From positions 1-60,241 of the forward strand of contig NZ_WQLB01000028.1 in NCBI RefSeq assembly GCF_009755355.1: a stretch of DNA of 60,241 bases, given 5' to 3'. The notes below the pieces were generated by a model that was not told the DNA's origin, did no database searches, and was given only the letters and a program-made list of their open reading frames with translations. This document shows, piece after piece, positions 21,338 to 35,439 of this stretch. Positions within the stretch are counted from its first letter, which is position 1; every line of letters starts with the position of its first letter. A program made the translations under genes and the position numbers. Source of the stretch: Deinococcus arboris. Its GTDB lineage: Bacteria > Deinococcota > Deinococci > Deinococcales > Deinococcaceae.

Positions 21338-22492
21338 ATGAACCTAAGGTCAGTTCGGGGCGGCCTCGTCCGTCCTTTCCTTGTGACGCTCCTGTCCGCC
21401 TTTCTGACGGTGGGCATAGCCCAGCAGGCGGCCCCCACCGCCGCGCCCGCCCCTCAGAGTGGCCAGAACCCACGGATGCAGGGCGCCAAGCCGCTGAGCG
21501 CGCAGGAGCAGGCCACGCTGCAGGCCCTGGTCAGCAAGGTGCGGCCCGCCACCGTGCGTGTGGAACAGTGTGCCAATACCAGTTGCACGAGCCGCGACGG
21601 TGTGGGCAGCGGCGTACTGATCTCGGCCGACGGCCTGGTGCTGACGGCCTACCACGTCATTCAGGGCGCCACCATCCTGAGTGTGCAGACCGAGAACCGC
21701 ACCCGCTACACGGCGCAGGTCGTGGGTTACAACGACCAGGATGACCTCGCCCTGCTGCGGGTGAAGGTGCCGGCCGGCACGCCCTTCCTGCCGCTGGCCG
21801 CCGCACGCCCGGTTATTGGGGACATCGCCCTGGCGATTGGCAACGGCAACGGCGCCTTCCTGAAGACCAAGGTGGGCCGCCTGACTGGCCTGGACGCCGA
21901 CGCTGGTCGCGCCGACTTTCCGCCCGGCACCCTGGAACTGGATACCCCCCTGATTCCTGGGGACAGCGGCGGCCCAGTCGTGAACGCCCGGGGCGAGCTG
22001 ACCGGCATCGTGAGTTACATCAGCCTGAACCCGCAGTCCAAGCAGCCGCAGTCCTACGCCGTGCCAGTGACGGCCACAGACCCCCGGCTGACCCAACTGA
22101 AAGCCGGCGCCAAGTTGGACGCCCCGATTATCGGCATTACCCTGGCTGGCCCTTTCGCTGAGCTGAGTTTCCTGCCCGAGCGCTACTTTGCAGAGCTCAC
22201 TAAACTGCTGAAACTGGGCGACACGCCAGGGGCCTTTTTTAGCAGCGTGTCCAAGAACAGCCCAGCAGAGAAAGCAGGCCTAAGGCCACTGGTCCTGAAT
22301 GGCAACGACGAGCGGGTCTCGGGCGACATCGTGACGGCGGTGAACGGCAAGCGCATCGTCAACTTCGGGGAGTTCCAGTACGCGGTGCGCGCGTACAAAC
22401 CCGGCGACACCATCACCCTGAGCGTGCTGCGCGACGGCAAGCCGCTGGAGGTCAAGCTGACCCTGGTGGGCCGCAGCACCGTCTCCAACTGA
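21338..22492 (+). CDS. Secreted trypsin-like serine protease with PDZ domain
   Basis: This 384-residue exported protein resembles HtrA/DegP. It has a signal peptide (VRPFLVTLLSAFLTVGIAQQ), a Pro/Ala-rich linker, and a chymotrypsin-fold domain with catalytic His in TAYHVI, Asp in DDLALL and Ser in GDSGGP. A C-terminal PDZ-like domain follows (SPAEKAGLRPL to ALKVLRDGK-type strands). It likely degrades or binds damaged envelope proteins. The insert between protease and PDZ (ITLAGPFAELSFLPERYF) is not typical DegP. The start lies 3 nt after an ATAG element, so a leaderless mRNA is possible but unclear. Confidence 0.88.
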   Translation: MNLRSVRGGLVRPFLVTLLSAFLTVGIAQQAAPTAAPAPQSGQNPRMQGAKPLSAQEQATLQALVSKVRPATVRVEQCANTSCTSRDGVGSGVLISADGLVLTAYHVIQGATILSVQTENRTRYTAQVVGYNDQDDLALLRVKVPAGTPFLPLAAARPVIGDIALAIGNGNGAFLKTKVGRLTGLDADAGRADFPPGTLELDTPLIPGDSGGPVVNARGELTGIVSYISLNPQSKQPQSYAVPVTATDPRLTQLKAGAKLDAPIIGITLAGPFAELSFLPERYFAELTKLLKLGDTPGAFFSSVSKNSPAEKAGLRPLVLNGNDERVSGDIVTAVNGKRIVNFGEFQYAVRAYKPGDTITLSVLRDGKPLEVKLTLVGRSTVSN

Positions 22493-22505
22493 CGGCCAAG
22501 TAAGG

Positions 22506-22534
22506 GCCGGAGGCGCCTTGCCTTCGGCTCTTTT
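22506..22534 (+). terminator. Intrinsic terminator of the protease gene
   Basis: GCCGGAGGC pairs with GCCTTCGGC (9 bp, one G-U) around GCCTT, followed by TCTTTT (22529-22534). Confidence 0.82.
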
Positions 22535-22566
22535 GCATAGCCATCTTCATACTCTCGTAACAGGTC

Positions 22567-22594
22567 TTGACAATTCTGCCCGCAGCAGAATAAT
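22567..22594 (+). promoter_or_regulatory. Sigma-70 promoter of a leaderless gene
   Basis: TTGACA (22567-22572), a 16-nt spacer and AATAAT (22589-22594) are followed by GCAGCT and the ATG at 22601. It is the cleanest -35/-10 pair with a start codon at the predicted RNA 5' end. Confidence 0.75.
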
Positions 22595-22600
22595 GCAGCT

Positions 22601-23071
22601 ATGGACACCCTGAAAAAAGCCGGAGCCATGCTGGCCCACCTGGAGCTGTTTCACCGCATGCTGGACCTGCGCGGCCTGCTGCAACTGGCGGCCCACATGG
22701 AGGAGCGCGGTGACCGCGTGACCCTGATCAGCCCCGGCAGCATCACGCTGATTGGGGCCGAGATGCACAGCGACGCGCAGGTGACGACCACCAAGGGCGC
22801 CACCATTGAGGCCGCCACGGCCTACCGCGTGTTGCAGGGCCTCAAAGGGCACGACGCGCCCGAGTACGCCGTGACCCGCGAGGAACTGGGCGCCCTCAAC
22901 GCCCGCGCCGTGACCGAGCTGGGGGACAGTGACGCCCTGCGCGCCTTCGAGACCACACTGACCCGCATCTCGGCGGCGCCGACCACCCCCACCGAACCCA
23001 GCGCCGAGCGCCCGGCCCGCGGCCGGCGCGCCGCCGAGGGCGAAGCGGCCCCCGAACAACCCGCCGCCTAA
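22601..23071 (+). CDS. Hypothetical protein with disordered C-terminus
   Basis: I do not recognise this 156-residue protein. Residues 1-115 are folded by eye (helical N-terminus MDTLKKAGAMLAHLELFH, then strands around VTLISPGSITLIGAE), and the last 40 are Ala/Pro/Glu-rich and likely disordered (PTEPSAERPARGRRAAEGEA). It has no signal peptide. It is read from a canonical leaderless promoter, so expression may be substantial. Confidence 0.7.
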   Translation: MDTLKKAGAMLAHLELFHRMLDLRGLLQLAAHMEERGDRVTLISPGSITLIGAEMHSDAQVTTTKGATIEAATAYRVLQGLKGHDAPEYAVTREELGALNARAVTELGDSDALRAFETTLTRISAAPTTPTEPSAERPARGRRAAEGEAAPEQPAA

Positions 23072-23122
23072 AGCCCGCCTTTCATCAGCCGCGCTTCACC
23101 CTGGCCCGCTAGGCTGACCGGG

Positions 23123-23797
23123 ATGAAGCGCGGCGTTCTGGTGTCTTTGCTGCTGTGGTCAGGGCTGCCGTGGTCGGGGGCCGGGGCCAGCCCGGCAGGC
23201 GACCTGCTCCGTCAGGGGGAGTATGCCCGTGCCTACAGTGCGGCGCAGGCGAGCGGCGACTCTCTGACCGCCAGCCGCGCCGCAGCGGCGGTGGCCGAGT
23301 ACCGCCGGGGAGGCCGCGACTGGGTGGACCGGGCCGTGGCCAGTGCGCAGGCAGCCGCCGCCGCCAGCCCTTCTAACCCCGACGCCCAGCTGGCGCTGGG
23401 CAGCGCCCTGGGCCTGCAAGCCCGCGCCGGAGGCTACACGCTGGGTGCCCTCCGCACCGCGCACGGCGCCCGCGCCGCACTGGAACAGGCCCTGACGCTG
23501 GCCCCGGCCCGCGCCGACGTGAAAGTGGTGCTGGCCGAGTGGCACGCGGGAGCCTGGGCCAAAGCGGGGATCTTTAGCGGCGGCAACGCCGGGCAGGCGC
23601 GCACCCTGGCCCTGGCCGCCGCGCAGGCCGCCCCCGAGAATGTCTTTGTGCAGACGCACGCAGGCCTCAGCCTGGCGCTGCTGCGCGACCCCCAGGCCGG
23701 GCGGATTCTGGCCCAGGCGGCGGCCCTGGCCCCCACCGACGCGCTGGACCGCGACGTGCAGGCGCTGGCTCAGCAGACGCTGGCCACGTTGAAATAG
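23123..23797 (+). CDS. Secreted TPR-like protein
   Basis: This 224-residue protein starts with a signal peptide ([23 protein letters not shown]) and continues with Ala-rich helical repeats with TPR spacing ([34 protein letters not shown]). It is likely periplasmic and protein-binding. ATG 23123 has TAGGCT (23110-23115) 7 nt upstream. The stop TAG is 25 nt before glnS, which has its own -10 box. Confidence 0.72.
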   Translation: MKRGVLVSLLLWSGLPWSGAGASPAGDLLRQGEYARAYSAAQASGDSLTASRAAAAVAEYRRGGRDWVDRAVASAQAAAAASPSNPDAQLALGSALGLQARAGGYTLGALRTAHGARAALEQALTLAPARADVKVVLAEWHAGAWAKAGIFSGGNAGQARTLALAAAQAAPENVFVQTHAGLSLALLRDPQAGRILAQAAALAPTDALDRDVQALAQQTLATLK

Positions 23798-23822
23798 GCC
23801 CCCGCCCGCTATCCTGGGACCT

Positions 23823-26252
<2,430 letters not shown>

Positions 26253-26544
26253 ACCGGGCTGACCGCAGTACTCAGCGCTCTTCAGGGGCAAGGCCCTGGG
26301 CAGTGCTGGGGAGACCTTACGAAGTGGGTCGAGAGCCGCGCCTGTAAGAGATGGCCCCGCCCTCTCTCCTTCAAGCCCGTAGAAGACTGTCGGCGGAGAA
26401 CAGCCTCACGCAAGAAGGCACAGCGCAGAGTCTGGGCATGACCGAGAGAATCCGTAACCTTCCTGGGTCTTCCGGTCGGGCCAGCGGCTCCGCCAGCCCT
26501 CAACCCGGCCCCCTCCCAGGGGCAACTTGAGTACAGTGACAGCC

Positions 26545-28359
26545 ATGAATCCGCCTGTTCTGCTGCGCACCGCCCTGCTGGGCGTCACCCTGGCCCTGTC
26601 CGGCGCGGCCAGCGCCCTGACTCTGGCGGACCCCAAGGTGTACACGGTGCCGGGGGCCGACACCAGCGTCGCCGCCTTTCTGCCGGGCGGCCAGGTCGTC
26701 GTCAACGCCGACAACGGCGTGCTGGTGCTGGACGCCGCCCTGAAAACGGTGCGCAGCTGGTACAGCCTGCGCGGTGACGTGCTGGGCCTGAGCGCCAGCC
26801 CCGACGGCAAGCGGGTGGCGGCCCTGTCGCGTGACCGCTGGGTGGTGTGGGACGTGGCTTCTGGCCGCGAACTGCGCAGCGGCACCCCCGCCCTGGACGC
26901 CCGCGTGGCCTTCGACGCACGCGGCGACCTGCTGCTGCTGGAACGCGGCACCCTGGTGCGCGTGGCGGTGGCGACCGGGCAGCGCACGCCCCTGCTGGGG
27001 GGCGGCGACCTGGGCGACGTGGCGGTCAGCCCCGACGGTCAGCGGCTGGTGACCCTCACTGACACCGAGGTCTCGCTGCTGAAGCTGGACGGCGGCACAG
27101 CGCTGACCAGTGGGGCCGTGCTGGCCACCAGCGAGGTGGACGAGGACTGGAGCGAACTGGCCGCCACCTTTGCGCCGGACGGCAAGGCGGCCGTCGTGCG
27201 CCTGGGCGAGCAGACCCTGATTCTGCGGGAGGGCCAGACCGGGGCCACCGAGGTTGAAGGCGGGGAAGACCTGAGCCTCAGCGGCAGCGTGGTCTTCCTG
27301 AACCCCACGCAGTTTGTCTATGCCGAGTACGGCGAGGGCCAGTTGTACGACGTGCAGACCGGCGAGGCAGTAGGCGAGGCCCTGGAATTCGATGCCTACG
27401 AACCTCTGCTGGGCGGGCCGGACGGCGCCGTGCTGGCCCTGGGCCGCTCGGTGGGCCGCCTGAGCACCGCCGACCTGAGCGCCCCGCCGCGCCCGCGCGT
27501 CACGCTGCCGTCCAGCAACACCTGGACCGGCGCGTTTGTGGGGGGCGTGCCGCACGCGGGAGTGGGCGAGTTTCTCAACCTGAAGACCGGCGTGGCCCTG
27601 AACGCCGGCAACCGGGACAACCTGCTGGCCGCCGAGGCCCACAGCGAGAGCCTGTGGACCCTGAGCGGCCTGACCGTCAACGTGTACCGCGCGGGCAAAG
27701 TCACGCGCGTGGCCACCCTGGACGAGGACGCCGAATACGAAACGCTGCACACCTCGCCTGACGGCACGCTGGCCGCCGTCAGCGGCTACGGCGGCGCCGC
27801 GCTGCTGGACAGCCGCAGCGGCAAGGTGGTGGGCACCGTGACGGCGGCCAAGCTGAAGGTTGAGGACATTCACGACGCCCTGCCCACCCTGGATGGCCGG
27901 AGCCTCCTCTTGATCCCACATGAGGGCGATCTGCTGCGCTACGAGCTGGCCAGCGGCCGCAAGACGGTGGCCTTCAAGCTGCCGGCCGGGGCCGAAGCCT
28001 ACGAGTTCCAGCAGAGCCGGGGCGGCACGCTGGCCGTCGCCTACGGCAGCGAGAACGATGACCGCATTGCGCTGATCAAGCCGGGCGCGGCCACCGCGTT
28101 CAAGACTCTGGTGTTTAGTCAGGCGGTGCGCGCCCTGCGCTTTAGCCCCGACGGCAAGCAACTGGCGGTGCTGACCGGCGACAACCAGAATGCCCTTCAG
28201 GTGTACGACACCGCCAGCGGCGCCCTGCTGACGCGCACCGGGGCCTTTAGCCTGCGGACCTCGCTGCTGGCCTGGGCCGCAGACGGCTCGCAGCTGCTGG
28301 TGGGGGCCGGCCTGCTGGGCCAGCCGGGCAGCGCCACGGTTTATACGGTCAAGAAATAA
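26545..28359 (+). CDS. Secreted beta-propeller (WD40/YVTN-like) protein
   Basis: This 604-residue protein has a signal peptide (VLLRTALLGVTLALSGAASA) and then many ~40-50-residue repeats with SPDGKRVAAL, APDGKAAVVR, SPDGTLAAVSG and SPDGKQLAVL, giving one or two WD40/YVTN-type propellers facing outside the membrane. It likely binds partners; no catalytic residues are seen. ATG 26545 has TACAGT (26532-26537) 7 nt upstream, and the 16-nt TACAGT-to-ATG string is identical to that of the GGCT-like gene at 18547. The 292-nt gap before it shows no gene. Confidence 0.85.
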   Translation: MNPPVLLRTALLGVTLALSGAASALTLADPKVYTVPGADTSVAAFLPGGQVVVNADNGVLVLDAALKTVRSWYSLRGDVLGLSASPDGKRVAALSRDRWVVWDVASGRELRSGTPALDARVAFDARGDLLLLERGTLVRVAVATGQRTPLLGGGDLGDVAVSPDGQRLVTLTDTEVSLLKLDGGTALTSGAVLATSEVDEDWSELAATFAPDGKAAVVRLGEQTLILREGQTGATEVEGGEDLSLSGSVVFLNPTQFVYAEYGEGQLYDVQTGEAVGEALEFDAYEPLLGGPDGAVLALGRSVGRLSTADLSAPPRPRVTLPSSNTWTGAFVGGVPHAGVGEFLNLKTGVALNAGNRDNLLAAEAHSESLWTLSGLTVNVYRAGKVTRVATLDEDAEYETLHTSPDGTLAAVSGYGGAALLDSRSGKVVGTVTAAKLKVEDIHDALPTLDGRSLLLIPHEGDLLRYELASGRKTVAFKLPAGAEAYEFQQSRGGTLAVAYGSENDDRIALIKPGAATAFKTLVFSQAVRALRFSPDGKQLAVLTGDNQNALQVYDTASGALLTRTGAFSLRTSLLAWAADGSQLLVGAGLLGQPGSATVYTVKK

Positions 28360-28498
28360 AGGGGGGTGGGAGGTTGGGGGCTCGCTCCTCTAACCTCTAC
28401 CCCACTCTCATAAGGATTCCGTCTGTTTCGTTGACACCTTCGGAGAGCGCCGGCCTACACATCCACGCCCGCACCCGTTGTGCCCCTTCTTTCTCCAG

Positions 28499-28530
28499 CC
28501 GAATCGTTGAGAAAAACGATTCAATCGGAG
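28499..28530. repeat. Hairpin repeat with TTCAATCGGAG tail
   Basis: GAATCGTT (28501-28508) pairs with AACGATTC (28515-28522), and TTCAATCGGAG (28520-28530) follows. The 11-mer is repeated exactly at 51-61. It lies just downstream of the TPR gene on the minus strand and could also end its transcript. Confidence 0.45.
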
Positions 28531-28536
28531 TTCCTC

Positions 28537-29961
<1,425 letters not shown>

Positions 29962-30058
29962 TTCCCCGCAGGATACTGCGCCGTTGCCAGCAGAGGCGCG
30001 TGCCCGGCTCATCCTTTCGCCGCTTGCCTGAGACGGCCACAGGCGGTCTTATGGCGAG

Positions 30059-30553
30059 GTGACCCCTCCCAGACCTTCCCTGTGGCCCGTTGCCGGCGGG
30101 GTGCTGGCCCTGCTGTGTTTTGCCGCGCTGGGCCTCCTGGGCTGGCAGTGGCTGGCCGGAGGCCGGGCCGCGCCTGTGCCCTACGCCGAGTTTCAGCGCC
30201 TGCTGGCCGCCGGACAAATTGAGCGCGTGGTGGTGCGCGAAACGGGCGCCGCCGTGACCCTGACAGCGCCCGCCGAGGTGCAGGTCAATACCGTTCAGGG
30301 GGTGCAGCCCCGTGAGCTGCGCGACTTCAGCGTGCAGCTACCCAGCAGTCTCGCCCTCCCCGGCAGCCGCCTGATGAACGACCTGAACGAGCAGGGCGTG
30401 CAATGGCGCTTCGAGCCGTCTGGCCCGTGGCCCGGCCTCCTGCTGAATGGCCTGCCTCCGCTGCTGTTTCTGGCGCTGTTCGTGGCGCTGCCGCTGACCC
30501 TGCTGATCCTGTTGGCCTGGCGCGCCCGGCGGCCCAAAGTTGTCAAACCCTAA
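30059..30553 (+). CDS. Stand-alone FtsH N-terminal domain protein
   Basis: This 164-residue protein consists only of the N-terminal part of FtsH: TM1 (VLALLCFAALGLLGWQWL), the extracytoplasmic FtsH_ext domain and TM2 (LLLNGLPPLLFLALFVALPLTLLILLAW), ending at RARRPKVVKP. There is no AAA+ or protease domain. Its domain is about 60% identical by eye to the first 110 residues of the FtsH encoded next (shared blocks [33 protein letters not shown]), and the DNA is visibly repeated (about 30187-30360 against 30766-30939). It is a tandem partial duplication with intact reading frame. It could join FtsH hexamers and change their activity. The start is GTG 30059. Confidence 0.85.
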   Translation: MTPPRPSLWPVAGGVLALLCFAALGLLGWQWLAGGRAAPVPYAEFQRLLAAGQIERVVVRETGAAVTLTAPAEVQVNTVQGVQPRELRDFSVQLPSSLALPGSRLMNDLNEQGVQWRFEPSGPWPGLLLNGLPPLLFLALFVALPLTLLILLAWRARRPKVVKP

Positions 30554-30586
30554 AGAGCAGGTGTAAGGCGGACCCTACTCACGCAC

Positions 30587-30607
30587 CTTGAGTCTGGTAC
30601 ACTCAAG
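30587..30607 (+). promoter_or_regulatory. Putative ftsH promoter/operator
   Basis: CTTGAGT (30587-30593) and ACTCAAG (30601-30607) form an inverted repeat with a 7-nt centre that overlaps a TACACT -10 box (30598-30603). RNA would start near 30610, giving a 55-nt leader to the TTG start. A regulator bound here would cover the -10 box; its identity is unknown. Confidence 0.5.
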
Positions 30608-30665
30608 TTCAGCGGGGCGAAGCGCGCCCCACCCCTCTTTTCTTCTCCCTTCTGGAGGACTGTTC

Positions 30666-32531
<1,866 letters not shown>

Positions 32532-32552
32532 CGCCCCTCCAGCCTTCTCCTC

Positions 32553-32590
32553 CACCAGCCCCTGGCCACGCGGTCAGGGGCTGGTGCTTT
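32553..32590 (+). terminator. Intrinsic terminator of ftsH
   Basis: CACCAGCCCCTG (32553-32564) and CAGGGGCTGGTG (32575-32586) form a perfect 12-bp stem, followed by CTTT. Confidence 0.82.
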
Positions 32591-32639
32591 GCTCGCTGGG
32601 CAATCTGGCGGATGCCGCGTGCCCCGCCAGACTGGCCCC

Positions 32640-33134
32640 ATGCCCACCTACCGTCTGGAATCTGGCACTGACGCCGAGCGTGAGGCGGCTGTGTCAGCTG
32701 CGCTGGTCGCCTACAACGACGAGCGCAGTGAGATGCTGCGCCAGCGCCTGACCCCCGAACACCGCCTGAGTGTGCCTCTGGAAAGCTATCTGCTCTCGGA
32801 GGCGGGCGAGGTGCTGGGCGGCTGCGCCGGCCGGGCTGTGCCGCTGTGGGGCTGGCTGGAGATTGACCTGATGTGGCTGCGTGAGCCCCTGCGCGGCCAA
32901 GGCTGGGGCGCCCGTCTGCTGCGCGATGTGGAAGCCCAGGCCACGGCGCTGGGCTGCACCCGCGCCAAGCTCAGCACCTGGGAATTTCAGGCGCGCCCCT
33001 TTTACGAGCAGCAGGGTTACGTGGTCTACGCCGAGGAACAGGACTACCCGCCCGGCCACACCAACTTCCTGATGCGCAAGGCCCTGACGCCACCGGCAGA
33101 GGCGGCTGAGCGGCCCGGCCTGCTTGCCCATTGA
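32640..33134 (+). CDS. GNAT family N-acetyltransferase
   Basis: This 164-residue protein has the GNAT core: strand EIDLMWLREPLRGQGWGARLL with the acetyl-CoA pyrophosphate loop R-G-x-G-x-G/A, and the C-terminal LSTWEFQARPFYEQQGYVVY element. It transfers acetyl from acetyl-CoA to an unknown amine. An unusual DERSEMLRQRL helix begins the domain. The ATG at 32640 lacks a clear ribosome site or -10 box, so the exact start is uncertain. Confidence 0.88.
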   Translation: MPTYRLESGTDAEREAAVSAALVAYNDERSEMLRQRLTPEHRLSVPLESYLLSEAGEVLGGCAGRAVPLWGWLEIDLMWLREPLRGQGWGARLLRDVEAQATALGCTRAKLSTWEFQARPFYEQQGYVVYAEEQDYPPGHTNFLMRKALTPPAEAAERPGLLAH

Positions 33135-33161
33135 ACCCCAGGGCGCCGCGCTGCGTACTCT
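33132..33161 (+). promoter_or_regulatory. ECF-type promoter upstream of the sigma gene
   Basis: TGAACC (33132-33137), a 16-nt spacer and CGTA (33154-33157) resemble the TGAAAC-N16-CGTA class of ECF sigma promoters (Bacillus SigW type). A housekeeping-like TACTCT (33156-33161) overlaps the -10. The same hexamer pair recurs at 34953-34979 in this operon, suggesting autoregulation. Confidence 0.5.
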
Positions 33162-33180
33162 GGACGTGACGTGGACTCTT

Positions 33181-33780
33181 ATGACTAAGGCGAGCCCACC
33201 CCAGCAGGCTCAGCCCGAGCCGCCCCCAGAGCTGCTTCTGGCGGCCCGGCTGCGCCGCCGCGACGAACGGGCCCTAGCCGAGGCCTACGACCTGCACGCG
33301 GCGGCGGTGTACGGGGTGCTGACCCGCCTGCTGGACACCGCCAGCGCCCAGGAGATCTTGCAGGACGTGTTCGTGCGGCTGTGGGAGCGGCCAGAAGCCT
33401 ACGACCCGGCGCGGGCAGGCCTGCGATCCTACCTGCTGGTCGTGGCGCGCTCGCGGGCGCTGGACCGCCTGCGGGCCACGAAGGTCACCGCGCCGCTATA
33501 CACCGAGGACGGCGCCGAGTGGCCGCTGCCCGACGAGCAACCCGGCCCCGCCCAGCGCAGTGAGAATGAAGCCCGGCACCGCCGCGTGCGTCAGGCCCTG
33601 GGCGGCCTGAGCCCGGCGCACCGCGAAACGGTGGAGCGCGCGTACCTGCGCGGCGAAACCCGTGAAGATATTGCCGCTGGCATGGGGGTGCCGGTTGGCA
33701 CGGTCAAAAGTCGGCTCAGCCACGCGCTGGGCCATCTGAGGCGCCTGCTGGGCGAGGAGGCCCGTTCGTGGCTGGACTAG
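33181..33780 (+). CDS. ECF RNA polymerase sigma factor
   Basis: This 199-residue protein has ECF sigma region 2 (LARLRRRDERALAEAYDLH through ILQDVFVRLWERPEAYDP) and region 4 (ALGGLSPAHRETVERAYLRGETREDIAAGMGVPVGTVKSRLSHAL, split here only for description). It directs RNA polymerase to a stress regulon. The next gene, a zinc-finger anti-sigma, overlaps its 3' end by 13 nt. ATG 33181 has no ribosome site; GTG 33166, 15 nt upstream and 8 nt past CGTA, is a good leaderless alternative. Confidence 0.93.
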   Translation: MTKASPPQQAQPEPPPELLLAARLRRRDERALAEAYDLHAAAVYGVLTRLLDTASAQEILQDVFVRLWERPEAYDPARAGLRSYLLVVARSRALDRLRATKVTAPLYTEDGAEWPLPDEQPGPAQRSENEARHRRVRQALGGLSPAHRETVERAYLRGETREDIAAGMGVPVGTVKSRLSHALGHLRRLLGEEARSWLD

Positions 33781-34955
33781 AGACACACTGCCCGCTGGTG
33801 CAGGGCGAATTGCACCGCCACGTTGCCCACAACGAGCCGCTGAGTGGAGCGGCCCAGGCCCACCTGCGCAGCTGCGCCGAGTGCCGCGCGGAATTGGCCC
33901 TGCTGCGCGGCGTGCAGGCTGCGCTGCTGGCCGAGGTGCCCTCTATGGCCCCGCCGCCTGCGGTGCGCGCCCAGGTGCTGGCCCGCGCCCGCCGCCCGGC
34001 CCGGCGCTGGTGGCCAGCGGCCCTGAGCGCCGCAGCAGCGGTGGGCGCACTGCTCACCCTGAACCTTCTGGGTCCCTCGCGCGGGGTGGCGGGCGCGCTG
34101 CCCGACCCGGCGGTGGTGGTGAGCGCAGGCCGCGACCTGCTGGTGGCCAGCAACGATCACCAGGGCACCCTGACCCTGCTGCGCGGCGGGCAGGTGCAGG
34201 CCACCCTGACGGCCCCCGCCGCCCAGACTCCCTGGTTTACCGAGGGGGTGCGCCTGGGGCGGCGGGTATTCCTGGCTGACGCCGCCAACGACCGGGTGCT
34301 GGAACTGACGCTGACGCCGCTGCGCCTCACCCGCACCCACCGCGTCCCGGACGGGGTGGCGGGCCTGAGCGCCGACAGCGGCGCGGCGGGCGGCCGGGTG
34401 TACTTCAAGAGCGTGCGCGGCGCGGTGGGCACCCTGGACGGCGCGCAGGTCACGCTGGCCCGCGAGGCCGGGATGCCCCTGGCCGACGCGATGGACGGCG
34501 TGCTGCTGCTGGGCGGCCACCTGCTGGTGACGCACCACCTGAGGGGCGAGGTTTGCGTGCTGGACCCTGACACCCTGGCCGTGCGCCGCCGCCTGCCCCT
34601 GGGCGGGATGCCCGTGGCGCTAGCGGCGGTGCGGGACGGCGTGCTGGTGCTGGACGTGCAGGGCCGCCTGCTGCGGCTGCGGGGCGACCTGAGTGTGGCG
34701 CAGACCTGGGCGGTGGGCGGCCACCCCGACAAGCTGAGCGTGAACGGCGACGTGGCCGTGCTGACCGACCGCAGCGGCGCCGTGACGCGGGTGCCCCTGA
34801 GGGGCGGCCCGGCCACCCGCACCCAGCTGACGCACCCCATGGACGTGGAGGTGCTGCCCGACGGCACCTTTGCCGTGGCCGAGGGCGGGCGCGGCCTGCG
34901 CGTGCTGGACGGCGCCCTTCAGACGCAGCGGGCAGTGGGGCGCCCGCCAGAATGA
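33768..34955 (+). CDS. Membrane anti-sigma factor fused to a beta-propeller
   Basis: This 395-residue protein has a zinc anti-sigma (ZAS) N-domain with H32-x3-C36-x2-C39, a membrane segment (WWPAALSAAAAVGALLTLNLL, about 78-98) and a ~290-residue extracytoplasmic part made of propeller-like repeats (VVVSAGRDLLVASNDHQGTL, RVFLADAANDRVLEL, EVCVLDPDTLAVRRRL, VLVLDVQGRLLRL). The ZAS domain would hold the sigma factor at the membrane, and the propeller is the likely signal sensor. Most ZAS anti-sigmas lack such a large sensor. GTG 33768 overlaps the sigma gene, indicating coupling. Confidence 0.88.
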   Translation: MAGLETHCPLVQGELHRHVAHNEPLSGAAQAHLRSCAECRAELALLRGVQAALLAEVPSMAPPPAVRAQVLARARRPARRWWPAALSAAAAVGALLTLNLLGPSRGVAGALPDPAVVVSAGRDLLVASNDHQGTLTLLRGGQVQATLTAPAAQTPWFTEGVRLGRRVFLADAANDRVLELTLTPLRLTRTHRVPDGVAGLSADSGAAGGRVYFKSVRGAVGTLDGAQVTLAREAGMPLADAMDGVLLLGGHLLVTHHLRGEVCVLDPDTLAVRRRLPLGGMPVALAAVRDGVLVLDVQGRLLRLRGDLSVAQTWAVGGHPDKLSVNGDVAVLTDRSGAVTRVPLRGGPATRTQLTHPMDVEVLPDGTFAVAEGGRGLRVLDGALQTQRAVGRPPE

Positions 34956-34979
34956 ACCCGCAGGCCCCCTGCACCCGTA
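34953..34979 (+). promoter_or_regulatory. Second ECF-type promoter, before the thioredoxin gene
   Basis: TGAACC (34953-34958, overlapping the anti-sigma stop) and CGTA (34976-34979) are 17 nt apart, the same sequence pair as 33132-33157 with one extra spacer base. RNA would begin near 34987, just before GGAGGGAG. Confidence 0.4.
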
Positions 34980-34998
34980 CCCAAACCGGAGGGAGACC

Positions 34999-35433
34999 AT
35001 GACCCGATTCACCCTGACCGCCCTGAGTACCGCCGCCCCTTTCATGCTGATGGCGCTGGCCGCCACCGCCGCCGCCAGCATGCCCGGCCACGACATAAGC
35101 ACCATGGCCAAGGCCACCGGCTACCAGCCCTACAGCAAGGCCGCCTTTGACGCCGCCAAGAGCAAGCAGCGGGTGCTGTTCTTCTGGGCGTCATGGTGCC
35201 CCAACTGCCGCGCCGCCGAGGCCGACATCCAGAAAAATCTGGGGAGCCTGCCCGCAGGCGTCGTGGTGTTCAAGACCGACTACGACAAGGAAGCGGCCCT
35301 GAAAAAGCAGTACGGCATTACCTACCAGCACACCTTCGTGCTGGTGGACGCCCAGGGCAAGGCGCTGCGCAAGTGGAGTGGCGGCGGCCTGAAGCAGATT
35401 GTGGCCAACGCGGCCGCCGCCAAGAAGATGTGA
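34999..35433 (+). CDS. Periplasmic thioredoxin-like protein
   Basis: This 144-residue exported protein has a signal peptide (TLTALSTAAPFMLMALAATAAAS) and a thioredoxin fold with active site WCPNC (C67, C70), preceded by RVLFFWAS and followed by a conserved cis-Pro region replaced by YGITYQHTFVLVDAQGK. It would reduce or isomerise disulfides outside the membrane. ATG 34999 follows GGAGGGAG. The CcdA gene 6 nt downstream probably supplies electrons. Confidence 0.9.
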   Translation: MTRFTLTALSTAAPFMLMALAATAAASMPGHDISTMAKATGYQPYSKAAFDAAKSKQRVLFFWASWCPNCRAAEADIQKNLGSLPAGVVVFKTDYDKEAALKKQYGITYQHTFVLVDAQGKALRKWSGGGLKQIVANAAAAKKM

Positions 35434-35439
35434 GCGGCT

